Shown here piece after piece: positions 24,246 through 33,254 of a DNA stretch of 53,529 nucleotides. Under the pieces are notes generated by a model. The model worked only from the letters and a program-made list of their open reading frames with translations. It did no database searches and was not told where the DNA came from. Within the stretch, counting starts at the first letter, position 1. Each line of letters begins with the position of its first letter. Where the stretch lies: NCBI GenBank assembly GCA_035535055.1, contig DATLQT010000037.1, positions 1-53,529 on the forward strand, written 5' to 3'. Source of the stretch: UBA6019 sp035535055 (GTDB lineage: Bacteria; Chloroflexota; Dormibacteria; Dormibacterales; Dormibacteraceae). Position numbers and translations under genes: made by a program.

Positions 24246-25496
24246 TCAATCCAGCGGACCGAGCGCGGTGGCCAGGTCCTGGAGGATGTTCTCGGCCGAG
24301 GGGCCGGAGCGGCGGCCGGCGGCGACGCGGCCGAGCTCGCGATCGACGAGCTTGGTCTGCAGGTCGAGGAACTTCATCGGCTCCAGCTCGCCGGCCACGG
24401 CGGTCTCGAAGAGCCCACGCAGCGAGGCGGCGGTGATCGGCCTTCCGCCGAGACCGGCTACCACGGTGTGGACGTCGGCGGAGGCGCCCAGCGCCAGCTT
24501 GACGTCGCCGGAGACAATGCCTCCCGCTCCGGGGGCGAAGGCCTTCTCGATGACAACCACCCGCTTCGCGCCCGCCAGCGCAGCGCGGACGGCGGCGGCG
24601 GGGAAGGGACGGAAGGTCGTGATGCCGAGCGAGCCGATCGGGACGCCTCGTGCGCGGAGCTGGTCGACCACCACGTCGATCGTGCCCAGCACCGAGCCGA
24701 GCGCGACCGCCACCGTCTCGGCGCCGTCCAGCCCGTGGGGCCGGAGGAGGCCGCCCGAGTCGCGGCCGAAGATCTCGGAGAAGGCCGCCTGGTGGGCGGG
24801 GATCCGGTCCAGCGCCTGGTAGAGGCGGTGATCGGCGAGGTAGCGGACCTCGGTGAAAGCCTCCGGTCCGACCATCGCGCCGATCGACACCGGGTTCGCG
24901 ACGTCGAGCACCTGGCGAGGTTCGTAGGGGGGCAGGTAGGCGTCGACCAGCTCCTGGTCGGGTACATCGACCGGCTCGAAGGCGTGGGTGAGGATGAAGC
25001 CGTCCATGCAGACCATCACCGGCTGCGACAGCTCCTCGGCGAGGCGGAAGGCCTGGATGTGAAGGTCGGCGGCCTCCTGGTTGTCGCGCGCGTAGAGCTG
25101 GACCCAGCCCGCGTCGCGAAGCGCCATCGAGTCGGATTGGTCGTTCCAGATGTTGATCGGCGCCCCGATGGCACGGTTGGCGACGGTCATCACGATCGGC
25201 AGCCCGAGCCCGGCCGCGTTGTAGACGGCCTCGGTCATGTAGAGCAGCCCCTGGCTGGCGGTCGCGGTGTAGGAGCGGGCGCCGGTCGCGGAGGCGCCGA
25301 TGGCCACCGACATCGCAGCGAACTCCGACTCGACGTTGACGAACTCGCAGGGAGCCAGCTCGCCGCGCTTGACCAGGACGCCCAGCGCCTCGACGATGTG
25401 CGTCTGCGGCGTGATCGGGTAGGCGCAGATCACCTCGGGCCGGCAGAGGGCGACCGAGTGGGCGACCGCCCACGAGCCCTCAATCTGCCGGAGCAC
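24246..25496 (-). CDS. 2-Oxoacid:acceptor oxidoreductase, alpha subunit (PorA/PadG-like)
   Basis: 416 residues. PorA-type pyrimidine domain: EGSWAVAHSVALCRPEVI, AYPITPQTHIVEAL, NVESEFAAMSVAIGASATG, YTATASQGLLYM, IGAPINIWNDQSDSM, MVCMDGFILTH; C-terminal domain with VVVIEKAFAPGAGG. The length is close to PadG, the alpha subunit of phenylglyoxylate:acceptor oxidoreductase, and to archaeal PorA. Overlaps the gamma gene by 17 nt. With beta and gamma it forms the CoA-acylating decarboxylase that turns a 2-oxoacid into an acyl-CoA plus low-potential electrons. Confidence 0.88.
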   Translation of the reverse strand: MLRQIEGSWAVAHSVALCRPEVICAYPITPQTHIVEALGVLVKRGELAPCEFVNVESEFAAMSVAIGASATGARSYTATASQGLLYMTEAVYNAAGLGLPIVMTVANRAIGAPINIWNDQSDSMALRDAGWVQLYARDNQEAADLHIQAFRLAEELSQPVMVCMDGFILTHAFEPVDVPDQELVDAYLPPYEPRQVLDVANPVSIGAMVGPEAFTEVRYLADHRLYQALDRIPAHQAAFSEIFGRDSGGLLRPHGLDGAETVAVALGSVLGTIDVVVDQLRARGVPIGSLGITTFRPFPAAAVRAALAGAKRVVVIEKAFAPGAGGIVSGDVKLALGASADVHTVVAGLGGRPITAASLRGLFETAVAGELEPMKFLDLQTKLVDRELGRVAAGRRSGPSAENILQDLATALGPLD

Positions 25497-26082
25497 CGAC
25501 GAAGGCCTCCAGGTGAGAGGAAACGAAGTCGTGGGCGTCGGTCGCGGCGATGACGTTGGCCTCGCCCATCGCGCCCGGGAAGCGCTGGCGGATCGCCTCC
25601 AGAACCGACTCCAGCGAGACCTGGCGCGTCAGCGCTGCAAAGCCGCCCAGCAGAACGGTGTTCGGCACCGGCCTGCCGACGCGCTGGAGCGCCATCTCGG
25701 TAGCCGGGACCGACTGGACCCGGTTGGGGTCGAGGTCGTGGCCGAGCGCGCCAAGCGGAAGTTCCGCCGGTGGGCGGGGAGAATTGACGAGGAGGTAGCC
25801 GTCGGCGTCCAGGCCGGCCAGCAGGTCGGACAGGTGGAGGAGCGTCGGGTCCTGGACGATCAGCGCGTCGGGATTGGCGATCGGTTCGCGGCTCTGGATC
25901 GGGCGATCGGAGATGCGGCAGAAAGAAACCACCGGGGCGCCGGTCCGCTCTGACCCGAAACTCGGGAAGGCCTGGGCGTAGCGGCCGTCGATGAACGCCG
26001 CGACGGAGAGAAGCTCGGCCGCGGTGACGACGCCCTGACCGCCTCTGCCATGAATGCGGACCTGGAACGCTCCGGTGGTCAT
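25480..26082 (-). CDS. 2-Oxoacid:acceptor oxidoreductase, gamma subunit
   Basis: 200 residues from the ATG at 26080-26082, selected because the family match begins there (FQVRIHGRGGQGVVTAAELL) and an AAGGTG lies 6 nt upstream. Further family blocks: FPSFGSERTGAPVVSFCRIS, LIVQDPTLL, TVLLGGFA and GEANVIAATDAHDFV. First gene of the four-gene operon gamma-alpha-beta-flavoprotein. No regulator lies directly upstream. Confidence 0.87.
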   Translation of the reverse strand: MTTGAFQVRIHGRGGQGVVTAAELLSVAAFIDGRYAQAFPSFGSERTGAPVVSFCRISDRPIQSREPIANPDALIVQDPTLLHLSDLLAGLDADGYLLVNSPRPPAELPLGALGHDLDPNRVQSVPATEMALQRVGRPVPNTVLLGGFAALTRQVSLESVLEAIRQRFPGAMGEANVIAATDAHDFVSSHLEAFVGAPAD

Positions 26083-26811
26083 GGAGGTCACCTTCGTCGC
26101 CGGGAGCACCTCGAGACAGGGCCTTTGGACCCCTGCCATCCGGGCCCACCCGCGAGCGCGCGATCAATACAAACGTGCGCCAGCTTCGAGGCGGCCGGGA
26201 GTACAGTCAGCGCCAAGGGCTGGTGGCCCGAGAACGACGCCAGCCTCCGGCGGACCCTGTCCATCGTCCTCGCCGACAGGCGGAGGGCCTCCGGCCTCAA
26301 CGCGGCCGCGATCTACCAGTTCACCGAAGATCGCAGGCACCTCGACCTCGTCACCGCCAACGCGCCGGCCGCGGCCCCGGTCAGGGTGCCCCCCGGCGAG
26401 GCAGCGGACGCCTGGGCGGCGGCGCTGACCCGCACCTTGGAGCAGACGATGGGCGAGGCAGGCCTGCGCCCGCTCGACATCCTGCCGCTGGGCAGCGGCT
26501 CGGAGCCGCTCGGCTACCTGGCCGTGCTGAGCCGGGACACGCTCGCCCGCGCGCGACGTCCGCCGGCCGGCGAGGTCCTGCTTCGGGCCGCGGCCGAGCT
26601 CGTGGGCGGGGTGCTGGAGAGCCAGCGGCTCATCGCCGAGCTTATCCTCGAAGATAGCGCGCTCCCGTACGTGCTGCTCGTCTTCCCTGTCGCGCACCGA
26701 GAGCTCGTCGCCGAGCGAGTCGAGAACGCCGCCGCCGCTGAAGGCTCCCGAGACCGAGCCGCCAGCGAGCGCCCCGCCGGTGCCCGCCGCAGCGTCGGGC
26801 CCCGGGGTTGA
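26050..26811 (+). CDS. GAF-like domain protein, start uncertain
   Basis: The frame is open from an ATG at 26050, but the protein-like part begins near 26210: PENDASLRRTLSIVLADRRR, LNAAAIYQFTEDRRHLDLVTA, LRPLDILPLGSGSEPLGYLAVL, GEVLLRAAAELVGGVLES. This alternation of strands and helices fits a GAF-like sensor domain. There is no ATG, GTG or TTG close to its beginning in this frame, and a GTG at 26175 is in another frame, so a frameshift may be present. The stretch after 26660 is Ala/Arg-rich and may be noncoding. Bases 26812-26989 show nothing else. Confidence 0.4.
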   Translation: MNADLERSGGHGGHLRRREHLETGPLDPCHPGPPASARSIQTCASFEAAGSTVSAKGWWPENDASLRRTLSIVLADRRRASGLNAAAIYQFTEDRRHLDLVTANAPAAAPVRVPPGEAADAWAAALTRTLEQTMGEAGLRPLDILPLGSGSEPLGYLAVLSRDTLARARRPPAGEVLLRAAAELVGGVLESQRLIAELILEDSALPYVLLVFPVAHRELVAERVENAAAAEGSRDRAASERPAGARRSVGPRG

Positions 26812-26989
26812 CGGCCCCGTGACGGCGGAGCAGAGGGCTGGGTGGGACCTTGGGACTCGTCGCCCGGCAACCGAAACCTCCCGTCTTCTTCGGTGCTGGG
26901 CGATTAGCCGCCCTCGCCAGGTCGGTGCCCGGCAAATTCAGGCGAGTCTAGAGCCCGCCTCCGGGGGTGGTCAAGGCGACGAGTTTCTT

Positions 26990-28618
26990 TCAGGCGCCCG
27001 ACACGTCGCGCTGCCGCATCAGGTAGAGGGCGGCGGCGAACCCTGCCACGAAGACCAGGATCATGGTCAGCGGGGGCGTCCACGAGATCGCATTGGTCGA
27101 CAGCGGGTTTCCGAAGAGGTGGAAGACGGACAGGTTCGCCACCCACCCGGGGAACTTGAAGAGCGGCGCCAGGTCCCCCAGGAAGTACTCGATGACTGCG
27201 AAGGCGGCGAGCGCGGGGACGGCGATCCGCGGCCAGCGGCTGACCACGGCGACTCCCAGCCCGCCGAAGGCGAGCGCGAAGGGCCACATCAGCAACGACG
27301 ATGTGAACAGGTGGCCGGTGTCGAGATTGAGTCCCGATGACGGCGCTTTGGCAACCACCCCGAGGGAGCCGGCGACCACGATCACGAGGCTCGCGATGGC
27401 GAACTCGAGGGCGCGGTCGATGACGACGCGCGTGCGCGAGACCGGCGTGCTGAGGAGCATCTCCACCCGTCCTTCCGAGTCCTGGGCGGACCACCTGGAG
27501 ACCTGGACCACGGCGTAGCCGGCCAGGATGAGCAGCGCAAAGCCGAACCACACGAGCCCCATGAGGGCGTCGTAGATGTTGCTGCCCAGGGCTTTCGTGA
27601 AGAGCGCCGCCAGGTTGGGATCGGAGTAAAGGGCGTCGGCCACCGACTTGGTGACGGAGACCATGATCGCGCCCAGCAGGAAGGTGCTCACGGCCCAGAC
27701 GGAGAGGCCGACCCGCTGTTCCCACAGGCCTTCGGTGAAGGGTTGCCGGAGCATGACGTTGCGGGAGGCGACCCGCACCGCCGCGCTCGCGCGCCGGCCC
27801 CAGCTGATCACCCCGCTGCCGACGTCGCGGCGCTGAAAGACAAGGACGGTGATGCCCAGCAGCACCAGGGCCGCCACGGCCAGGCCGATGGTCGCACCGG
27901 CGTCGAAAGTGCCGCCGGGCGCCGCCGAGGTCGTCCTCTCCATCCAGTGGAAGGGTGATATGACGCCGATCCAGGAGGCGGAGCTGATGGTGTCGGCGAT
28001 ACCGTTGACAACGAGCAGCACGACCAGCGCGCCCACCCCGAAGGAGGTGGCGGTCTGCCGCTCGCCGGGCAGCTGGGAGATGAGCAGCGCGATGGTGTAG
28101 CAGCAGAAGAGGCCCGCGGTCATCGAGAGGGCCTTGCCGATCTCGCCGGCGACGTAGGGGTCGGATTGCACCAGTGGGGCGACGGCGGAGATGCCCAGCG
28201 TCGAAGCGAAACAGGCGATCGTCAGCACGACCAAGAAGGCGGCGCCCCGACTCAGCAGAAGGCGAGCCCGCGAAACCCCGCTGGCGAGCCACTCGTCGAC
28301 GATCCCGCGGTCCTCCTCGCCCCGGCCGGCGGCGAGGCCGGCGACCGCGGCCCAGATCATCATCACCACGATCGCGCCCGAGATCCACTTGTACTGCTCG
28401 TATCCGCCGAGTGTCTCCGGATGGACCGGGATCGGGATGATGAAGGCGAACTGGCCCGCGACCGAGGAGATTGCCTGGCCGAAGGCCGCCCGCGAGGCGG
28501 TGGTGTCCCCGGCGGCCGAGGCGTAGGCGCCGCCGTAGGCGAAGGAGATGAGGAAGCCGCCGATGGTGAAGCCGAGGAACCCGCGCCGGTGCAGATGCCA
28601 GGCCATCCAGCGGATCAT
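26990..28618 (-). CDS. ABC-2 type exporter permease, polyketide/antibiotic-exporter type
   Basis: 542 residues with about twelve hydrophobic segments arranged as two similar halves. Each half has a cytoplasmic segment with an acidic/arginine run followed by helices (GRGEEDRGIVDEWLASGVSRARLLL in the first, QDSEGRVEMLLSTPVSRTRVV in the second), the mark of the tandem TnrB3/antibiotic-exporter permeases. Its ATG overlaps the stop of the ATPase gene by 4 nt. With that ATPase it forms a complete efflux pump. Substrate unknown. Confidence 0.85.
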   Translation of the reverse strand: MIRWMAWHLHRRGFLGFTIGGFLISFAYGGAYASAAGDTTASRAAFGQAISSVAGQFAFIIPIPVHPETLGGYEQYKWISGAIVVMMIWAAVAGLAAGRGEEDRGIVDEWLASGVSRARLLLSRGAAFLVVLTIACFASTLGISAVAPLVQSDPYVAGEIGKALSMTAGLFCCYTIALLISQLPGERQTATSFGVGALVVLLVVNGIADTISSASWIGVISPFHWMERTTSAAPGGTFDAGATIGLAVAALVLLGITVLVFQRRDVGSGVISWGRRASAAVRVASRNVMLRQPFTEGLWEQRVGLSVWAVSTFLLGAIMVSVTKSVADALYSDPNLAALFTKALGSNIYDALMGLVWFGFALLILAGYAVVQVSRWSAQDSEGRVEMLLSTPVSRTRVVIDRALEFAIASLVIVVAGSLGVVAKAPSSGLNLDTGHLFTSSLLMWPFALAFGGLGVAVVSRWPRIAVPALAAFAVIEYFLGDLAPLFKFPGWVANLSVFHLFGNPLSTNAISWTPPLTMILVFVAGFAAALYLMRQRDVSGA

Positions 28619-29520
28619 GCCGGCACCGCCACCGTCCGATCCTCGTAGAAGGTGAGGAAGATCTCCTCCAGGCTCGGCTCGCGGCTGGCCAGGTTGACGA
28701 CGTGCTGACCTGCGAGCGCGTTGACGATCGGCTCCATCGACCCCCGTGCTGTGAAGCTCACGTGGTGCGTGTTGGATTCCAGGTTCTCGATCCCCGGCAG
28801 GTGGCTGAAGAGGGCCGGCTGAGCCGGGCCCGCGAACTCCACCTCGATCTTGCGGACGTGCATCTCGTGAAGCTCCTCCAGCCGCGCGACCTTGACCAGC
28901 CTCCCGCGCCGGATGATCCCCACCCGCTGGCAGACGTGCTCGACCTCGGAGAGCACGTGGGAGGACAGGAAGACGGTCGCGCCATCCTTCTGCGACTCCT
29001 GGACCAGCTTGAAGAACTCCTGCTGGTTGAGCGGGTCGAGCCCGCTCGAGGGTTCGTCGAGGATCAGCAGCTTGGGCCGGTGCATGAAGGCGAGCAGGAC
29101 GGCCAGCTTGCGTTTGTTGCCGGTCGAGTACTGGCGGAACTTGAGTCCGAGGTCGAGGTCAAACCGGTCCGAGATGGCTTTCACCCGCGCCTGGTCCACG
29201 CCACCGCGAAGAGCTCCGAAATGGCCGACGATGTCCCGGCCGCGGAGACCGCCGAACTGGGGCAACTCTCCTGGGATGTAGCCGATCAGCCTCTTCACCT
29301 CGACTGCCTTCCGCATGCTGTCGAGGCCGAGGACGGTGGCCGATCCACGCGTCGCGTGGATGAACCCCATCAGGAGGCGGATGGTCGTGCTCTTGCCGGC
29401 GCCGTTGGGCCCGAGGTAGCCGAACGCCTCGCCCTCGGCGACCTCGAGGTCAAGGTCGAAGAGGCCTCTTCCGCCGTGGTAGTCCTTGGTCAGTCCCTGG
29501 GTCGTGATCGCTGCCGTCAT
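28615..29520 (-). CDS. ABC exporter ATP-binding protein, DrrA-like
   Basis: 301 residues. Walker A GPNGAGKST at about 38-46, signature region YSTGNKRKLAV (a divergent LSGGQ, as in the DrrA group), Walker B LLILDEPSSGLDP, and switch histidine in FLSSHVLSEVEHVC. The C-terminal 80 residues form the extra domain common in drug-exporter ATPases (VKVARLEELHEM onward). First gene of a two-gene operon with the 12-helix permease. No recognisable regulator is adjacent. Bases 29521-29731 show no gene or clear site. Confidence 0.9.
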   Translation of the reverse strand: MTAAITTQGLTKDYHGGRGLFDLDLEVAEGEAFGYLGPNGAGKSTTIRLLMGFIHATRGSATVLGLDSMRKAVEVKRLIGYIPGELPQFGGLRGRDIVGHFGALRGGVDQARVKAISDRFDLDLGLKFRQYSTGNKRKLAVLLAFMHRPKLLILDEPSSGLDPLNQQEFFKLVQESQKDGATVFLSSHVLSEVEHVCQRVGIIRRGRLVKVARLEELHEMHVRKIEVEFAGPAQPALFSHLPGIENLESNTHHVSFTARGSMEPIVNALAGQHVVNLASREPSLEEIFLTFYEDRTVAVPA

Positions 29521-29731
29521 TCGCGCTGCCTCCTTGGCTCTCTCCGTTTAGCCGATCCAGAGCCGGATCGTCGCCTCAGCGGCGAGCGTGACCGACCTCC
29601 CGGCGCACCTCGTGAGCCTCTGCGAACAGGGTTCGCGGCATGGTGAGGACGATGACAGACCGACCGCTGGCCCAACCATGACCTTCGGCCGGTCTGTCGC
29701 GGGACCTGCGGCCCCTTCGTCGGTTCGCTGC

Positions 29732-29966
29732 CTACCGGGAAAAGCACGGGTCGAGCACGCTGACGGGTGTGATCCTGTCGACTGGCAGCTTGGTTCAGCT
29801 TGGCCGCCTTCCTGATCCTCTCCGCGTCAGGGGCGTCGTAGATGCAGAACGTCTTCCGGTGGTCGTCCGTGACGTACGAGAGGACCCAGGTGACGCCGCG
29901 CTCGGCGTCGGCGCCGACGACCGACAGGCACGCCTCGACGCTAGGTGAATCGCGGTAGACGACGAC
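29732..29966 (-). pseudogene. DUF4242-type small protein, frameshifted and lacking a start
   Basis: Minus-strand codons from 29966 read VVVYRDSPSVEACLSVV, GVTWVLSYVTDDHRKTFCIYDAPDAERIRKAAKLNQ, typical of DUF4242, a small ferredoxin-like fold annotated in some proteins as nickel-binding. At about 29790 the frame slips by one base; the next frame continues LPVDRITPVSVLDPCFSR and stops at 29732-29734. Upstream there is a TAG at 29973-29975 and no initiation codon before the conserved part, so the 5' end is also damaged. Too short and broken to be noticed as a single open frame. Confidence 0.7.
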
Positions 29967-30013
29967 TCGTCCCTAGCAGCGCGCTGCCTGATCGCCTCCG
30001 TGTCCCGGCGACG

Positions 30014-30510
30014 TCACCCGCTGCCGGCGTCCACCGGGGAGAGGGACCGGCGCCAAACCAGGATCGCCACCGACATCACCAGGATGAGGAGCACCAGGAT
30101 CCCGAGCTCGACGGTCTGCTCGGCCGTCCGATCCGTGGACTCCGCCGTGAGCACCAGCACTCGCCGGATGCCGGCGATCAAACCCACGATGAGGAACGGC
30201 TCCGCGGCAAGCGTGTGCTGGCGGAGGGTGATCCGCACCGTGTGGAGCAACTCGGCCACCATGAACATCACGAGGGCCCTTGTCCAGCAGGGTTATCACC
30301 ACCGTCAGCGGATTCACCGCCCTGCTCAGGTCCTGGTAGGCGGAGACCGTGGCGCTGATGGTGAGCAGGAGAGCCGCGAAGGCCAAGGAGGACCCCGACC
30401 AGGGCGTAGATGCCATCCTCGATGTGCTCGATGACGCGGACCAGCGCGTGTCTCAGTCGACCCTCGCCAAGCGCCGGCGGTGGCGACGGGTCCTTGAGAT
30501 CAGACCCCAT
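30014..30510 (-). pseudogene. PsiE-family phosphate-starvation-inducible membrane protein, two frameshifts
   Basis: Three minus-strand frames join into one protein of about 165 residues. From the ATG at 30508-30510: MGSDLKDPSPPPALG then HALVRVIEHIEDGIYALVG. After a slip near 30390: AFAALLLTISATVSAYQDLSRAVNPLTVVI. After a second slip near 30275: MVAELLHTVRITLRQHTLAAEPFLIVGLIAGIRRVLVLTAES and a last helix LGILVLLILVMSVAILVW. This order matches PsiE-family proteins with four helices. If repaired, an inner-membrane stress protein of uncertain function. Confidence 0.75.
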
Positions 30511-30666
30511 CGCGATTCCGGCCAGGTCGATGCAAGCCGCTGACGCGTTCTCCGATGGGCTGGCCCACGGTTTGACAGGCGAATCGGAGCAGAGGGGTGC
30601 GAAAGGGCCTCCATCCAGGGTTCCGGCGGGGCCTTTCGGAACCACCCGATCCGCGCAAGTCGTGCC

Positions 30667-31324
30667 TCAGGCCTGCTGGTGGTTTCCTGGCCGCCGACTG
30701 TGGCCGTGCGCCTGGCTGGACAGCGCCTCGGCTCCGAATATGTAGTTCCTCAGCGCTCTTATCGCCGTGTCGATATCGGCGACGGCCGCTTCCAATTTCC
30801 CCCGGTCCGGGTCGTCCCGGACCGAGGTGGCGAGGCTCTGCAGGCTCATTCCGACCCTGAACAAGCCGCTGATGATCTCGTCCCGAACGTCGAGAGCGAT
30901 CCTCTCCCGCTGCTCTATCAGGGCGACGTGCTGGGCGGCCACCTCGGCCTGCTTTCGTTGGGTCAGGTCACGGGTGATCTTCGCGAAGCCCCGGAACTGC
31001 CCGCCCTCATACATCGGGGTGATCACGACGGTTCGCCCAGAACCGGCTGCCGTCCTTGCGGACCCGCCACCCGTCCTCCTCGGAGCGGCCGTCGCGAAGC
31101 CATACCTGGAGCTCGCGGTCGAGCTTGCCGTCGGCCGCTTCTTCAACCGGGTAGAACACGGAGAAGTGAACTCCGATGATCTCCTTTTCGGTGTAGCCCT
31201 TAATCCTCTCAGCACCCGAGCTCCAACTGGCCACCCTGCCGTCGGCGTCGAGGAGCAAGATCGCGTAGTCGGCGATCGAGTCAAGCAGCATCCGAAATTG
31301 GCCTTCGCGGCCATCGGAGCTCAT
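30667..31324 (-). pseudogene. PAS protein with His-less DosS-like dimerisation domain, one frameshift
   Basis: From 31324 the frame gives a PAS domain (FRMLLDSIADYAILLLDADGRV, WSSGAERIKGYTEKEIIG, then WRVRKDGSRFWAN). Near 31030 the frame changes and continues TPMYEGGQFRGFAKITRDLTQRK, the PAC motif. The end, RERIALDVRDEIISGLFRVGMSLQ to AIRALRNYIFGAE, aligns with the HisKA_3 helices of DosS/DevS sensor kinases, where the family has L-H-D-H-V-I-x-RLF. Here the phospho-accepting His is Arg (V-R-D-E). No ATPase domain follows. Even if the frameshift is an artefact, it cannot be an ordinary kinase; a dimeric PAS sensor or adaptor is more likely. Confidence 0.7.
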
Positions 31325-31471
31325 CGCAACAGCTGCGTCCTCGGCTCTGGAACTCGGGACCGCAAGGCAGCGGTTCTAACCCGGCCGGTCGCGACACCCG
31401 AGGCTCACCTCGCGCCCGCCGGGGCCGCGGGGGCGATGCACCTCGCATCGCCCCAGCTGAGATGGCGGCCG

Positions 31472-31828
31472 TCAGGTGGTGGCGGCCCTACTCTGGCTCT
31501 GGTTCGGGATGTACTCGCTGCCGACGATCAGGACCATCACGACGCCCAGGATCCAGGCGGTCCAGGACATCGCCCCGTCACCGGTGAACCCGACCAGCCA
31601 GGGGCTGAAGAACAGCACCAGGCCGAGGAACATCTGTCCGAACTCGGCGAACTGGAATTCCGGGAGGAACAGCGTGACGAGGCCGACGATGAAGATCAGC
31701 GCGCCGAGCGTGTAGGCGGCGTACGCCGCCACGCCGGTGAGCGTGGAGGCCAGTGCGAAGGGCGCAATAACCAGCACGACCCCGATGGCCGCATCAGCCC
31801 AATCTTGCCAACGCCTTGAAGCAATCAC
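31472..31828 (-). CDS. SPW-repeat family membrane protein
   Basis: 118 residues from a GTG at 31826-31828 with an excellent ribosome-binding site, AGGAGGTG, 8 nt upstream; upstream ATG starts have none. Four helices in two repeats: ADAAIGVVLVIAPFAL with AAYAAYTLGALIFIVGL, then MFLGLVLFFSPWLVGF with AWILGVVMVLIVG. The SPW tripeptide lies at the start of the second repeat and the WQDWADAAIGV opening is typical. Function of this family is unknown; it is common in stress and vesicle-associated contexts. Confidence 0.85.
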   Translation of the reverse strand: MIASRRWQDWADAAIGVVLVIAPFALASTLTGVAAYAAYTLGALIFIVGLVTLFLPEFQFAEFGQMFLGLVLFFSPWLVGFTGDGAMSWTAWILGVVMVLIVGSEYIPNQSQSRAATT

Positions 31829-31890
31829 TTTGTATTCACCTCCTGGATGCGACAAACTTCTTTCAGGAGGGGCGGCTGCTCGCATCCTGG

Positions 31891-31919
31891 ATGCTGCCGT
31901 CCTCAGGATCGATTGTCAA
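31891..31919 (-). promoter_or_regulatory. Candidate promoter for the SPW-protein gene
   Basis: A perfect TTGACA -35 (minus strand, 31914-31919) is followed after 17 nt by CAGCAT (31891-31896), a weak -10. It lies about 60 nt upstream of the start codon, in the 328-bp divergent gap 31829-32156 where I see no gene. Confidence 0.4.
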
Positions 31920-32156
31920 ACCCGGACGATCGTCACCCAAGTGCTGAAGGTCCCGGCGACCGAGGACCGTGCGGAGCCTGTCGGGTGGTGCGCCCGACGC
32001 CCGAGAGGCGGCGCCGCTCCGTCCGATTCCGAGCAACTTTCGGCCCGTTCGGGCAGGGCAGTTCGCTAGCCTTGACCCCGAACCAAACAGCCCCCGATGG
32101 GGGTGACCATCGACCGCTGTCCGCCCACCGCCGTCGGCCGACACTCCACTTTTCTC

Positions 32157-33254
32157 ATGGCGCTCAGCTCACGTCGCCGCTCCGAGGTGCCGGCGCAGCC
32201 CACCAATTCAGCCCCGAGCTGGCGACGGTTGGTTGCACTTGTCGTCAAAGAGTTCATCCAGATCAGCCGCGACCGCCGAACGCTGGCCCTCATCTTCTTC
32301 GTGCCGCTGACCCTGATGGTGATCTTCGGTTACGCCGCCACCTTCGACGTCAAGGAGATCCCGGCCGAGCTGGTGGGAGCGGACTCGGCGCCCCTCCGGA
32401 GCGTGCTCCAGGCCGGAGACGCCTTCAAGGTCGCGTCGCCGGTGGCTGCCTCGGTGGCCGCGGCGAAGGACGACCTCAAGCACGGGCGCGTCGTGGTCGC
32501 GATCGTGGTCGGCGCCCAGGGCCAGCCGACGACGGTGCTGCTGGACGGCTCCAAGCTGCTCGAGGCGATGACCGCCGAGCGCCACCTCGCAGTGCTCGAG
32601 CCCCAGTCCGCCGGAGCCGCGGTCAGCGTAGACGTCCTTTACAACCCGTCCCTGCAGTCGGTCGACTTCATGGTCCCCGGCCTGGTGGGCCAGATCATGG
32701 TCCAGGTGGCGATGGTCCTGACTGCCGTCGGGATCGTCCGCGAGCGGGAGCGGGGGACGATCGAGCAGCTGATGATCACGCCTCTGACGCGGCTCGAGCT
32801 GATGGTCGGCAAGACGCTGCCCTATCTGCTGATCTCGCTTGTGGACATGGCGGCGGTGATCGTTCTCGGGCGAGTGCTCTTCGGCGTGCCGTTGCTGGGC
32901 AACCTGGGCCTGCTGATGTTCGAGTCGCTGCTCTTCCTCACCGCCACCCTCGGCCTCGGCCTCCTCATTTCGACGGTCGCCCAGACGCAGCAGCAGGCGA
33001 TGCAGATGGCGGTGTTCATCCAGCTGCCACAGATGCTCCTTTCGGGGCTCGTGTTTCCGCTGGCCTCGATGCCGTGGGGCGTCCGCTGGATGAGCTACCT
33101 CTTTCCACTCACCTATTTCGTGCCGATCACTCGCGGCATCTTCTTAAAGGGGATCGGCCTTTCCGACCTCTGGTTCGAGACCGGGGTCCTCGCCCTGATG
33201 GCGGTCCTCTTCGTGGGGCTGGCGGCGATGAGGTTCCGGAAGACCCTTGATTGA
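32157..33254 (+). CDS. ABC-2 type permease (YbhS/YhhJ-like)
   Basis: 365 residues from the ATG at 32157 (a second ATG lies at 32097, with less conserved sequence). Layout typical of ABC-2 permeases: one N-terminal helix (LALIFFVPLTLMVIFGYA), an external loop of about 150 residues, then five helices with the conserved GIVRERERGTIEQLMITPLTRLELMVGK cytoplasmic motif, and LLSGLVFPLASMPWGVRW near the end. The TTG start of the following ATPase overlaps its stop. Exports an unknown compound together with the two ATPases downstream. Confidence 0.88.
   Translation: MALSSRRRSEVPAQPTNSAPSWRRLVALVVKEFIQISRDRRTLALIFFVPLTLMVIFGYAATFDVKEIPAELVGADSAPLRSVLQAGDAFKVASPVAASVAAAKDDLKHGRVVVAIVVGAQGQPTTVLLDGSKLLEAMTAERHLAVLEPQSAGAAVSVDVLYNPSLQSVDFMVPGLVGQIMVQVAMVLTAVGIVRERERGTIEQLMITPLTRLELMVGKTLPYLLISLVDMAAVIVLGRVLFGVPLLGNLGLLMFESLLFLTATLGLGLLISTVAQTQQQAMQMAVFIQLPQMLLSGLVFPLASMPWGVRWMSYLFPLTYFVPITRGIFLKGIGLSDLWFETGVLALMAVLFVGLAAMRFRKTLD

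Noticed and set aside
24229..25473. 414-codon minus-strand frame overlapping the alpha subunit
   Set aside because: Different frame of the same strand, Arg/Pro/Gly-rich, while the true frame matches PorA-type proteins along its whole length.
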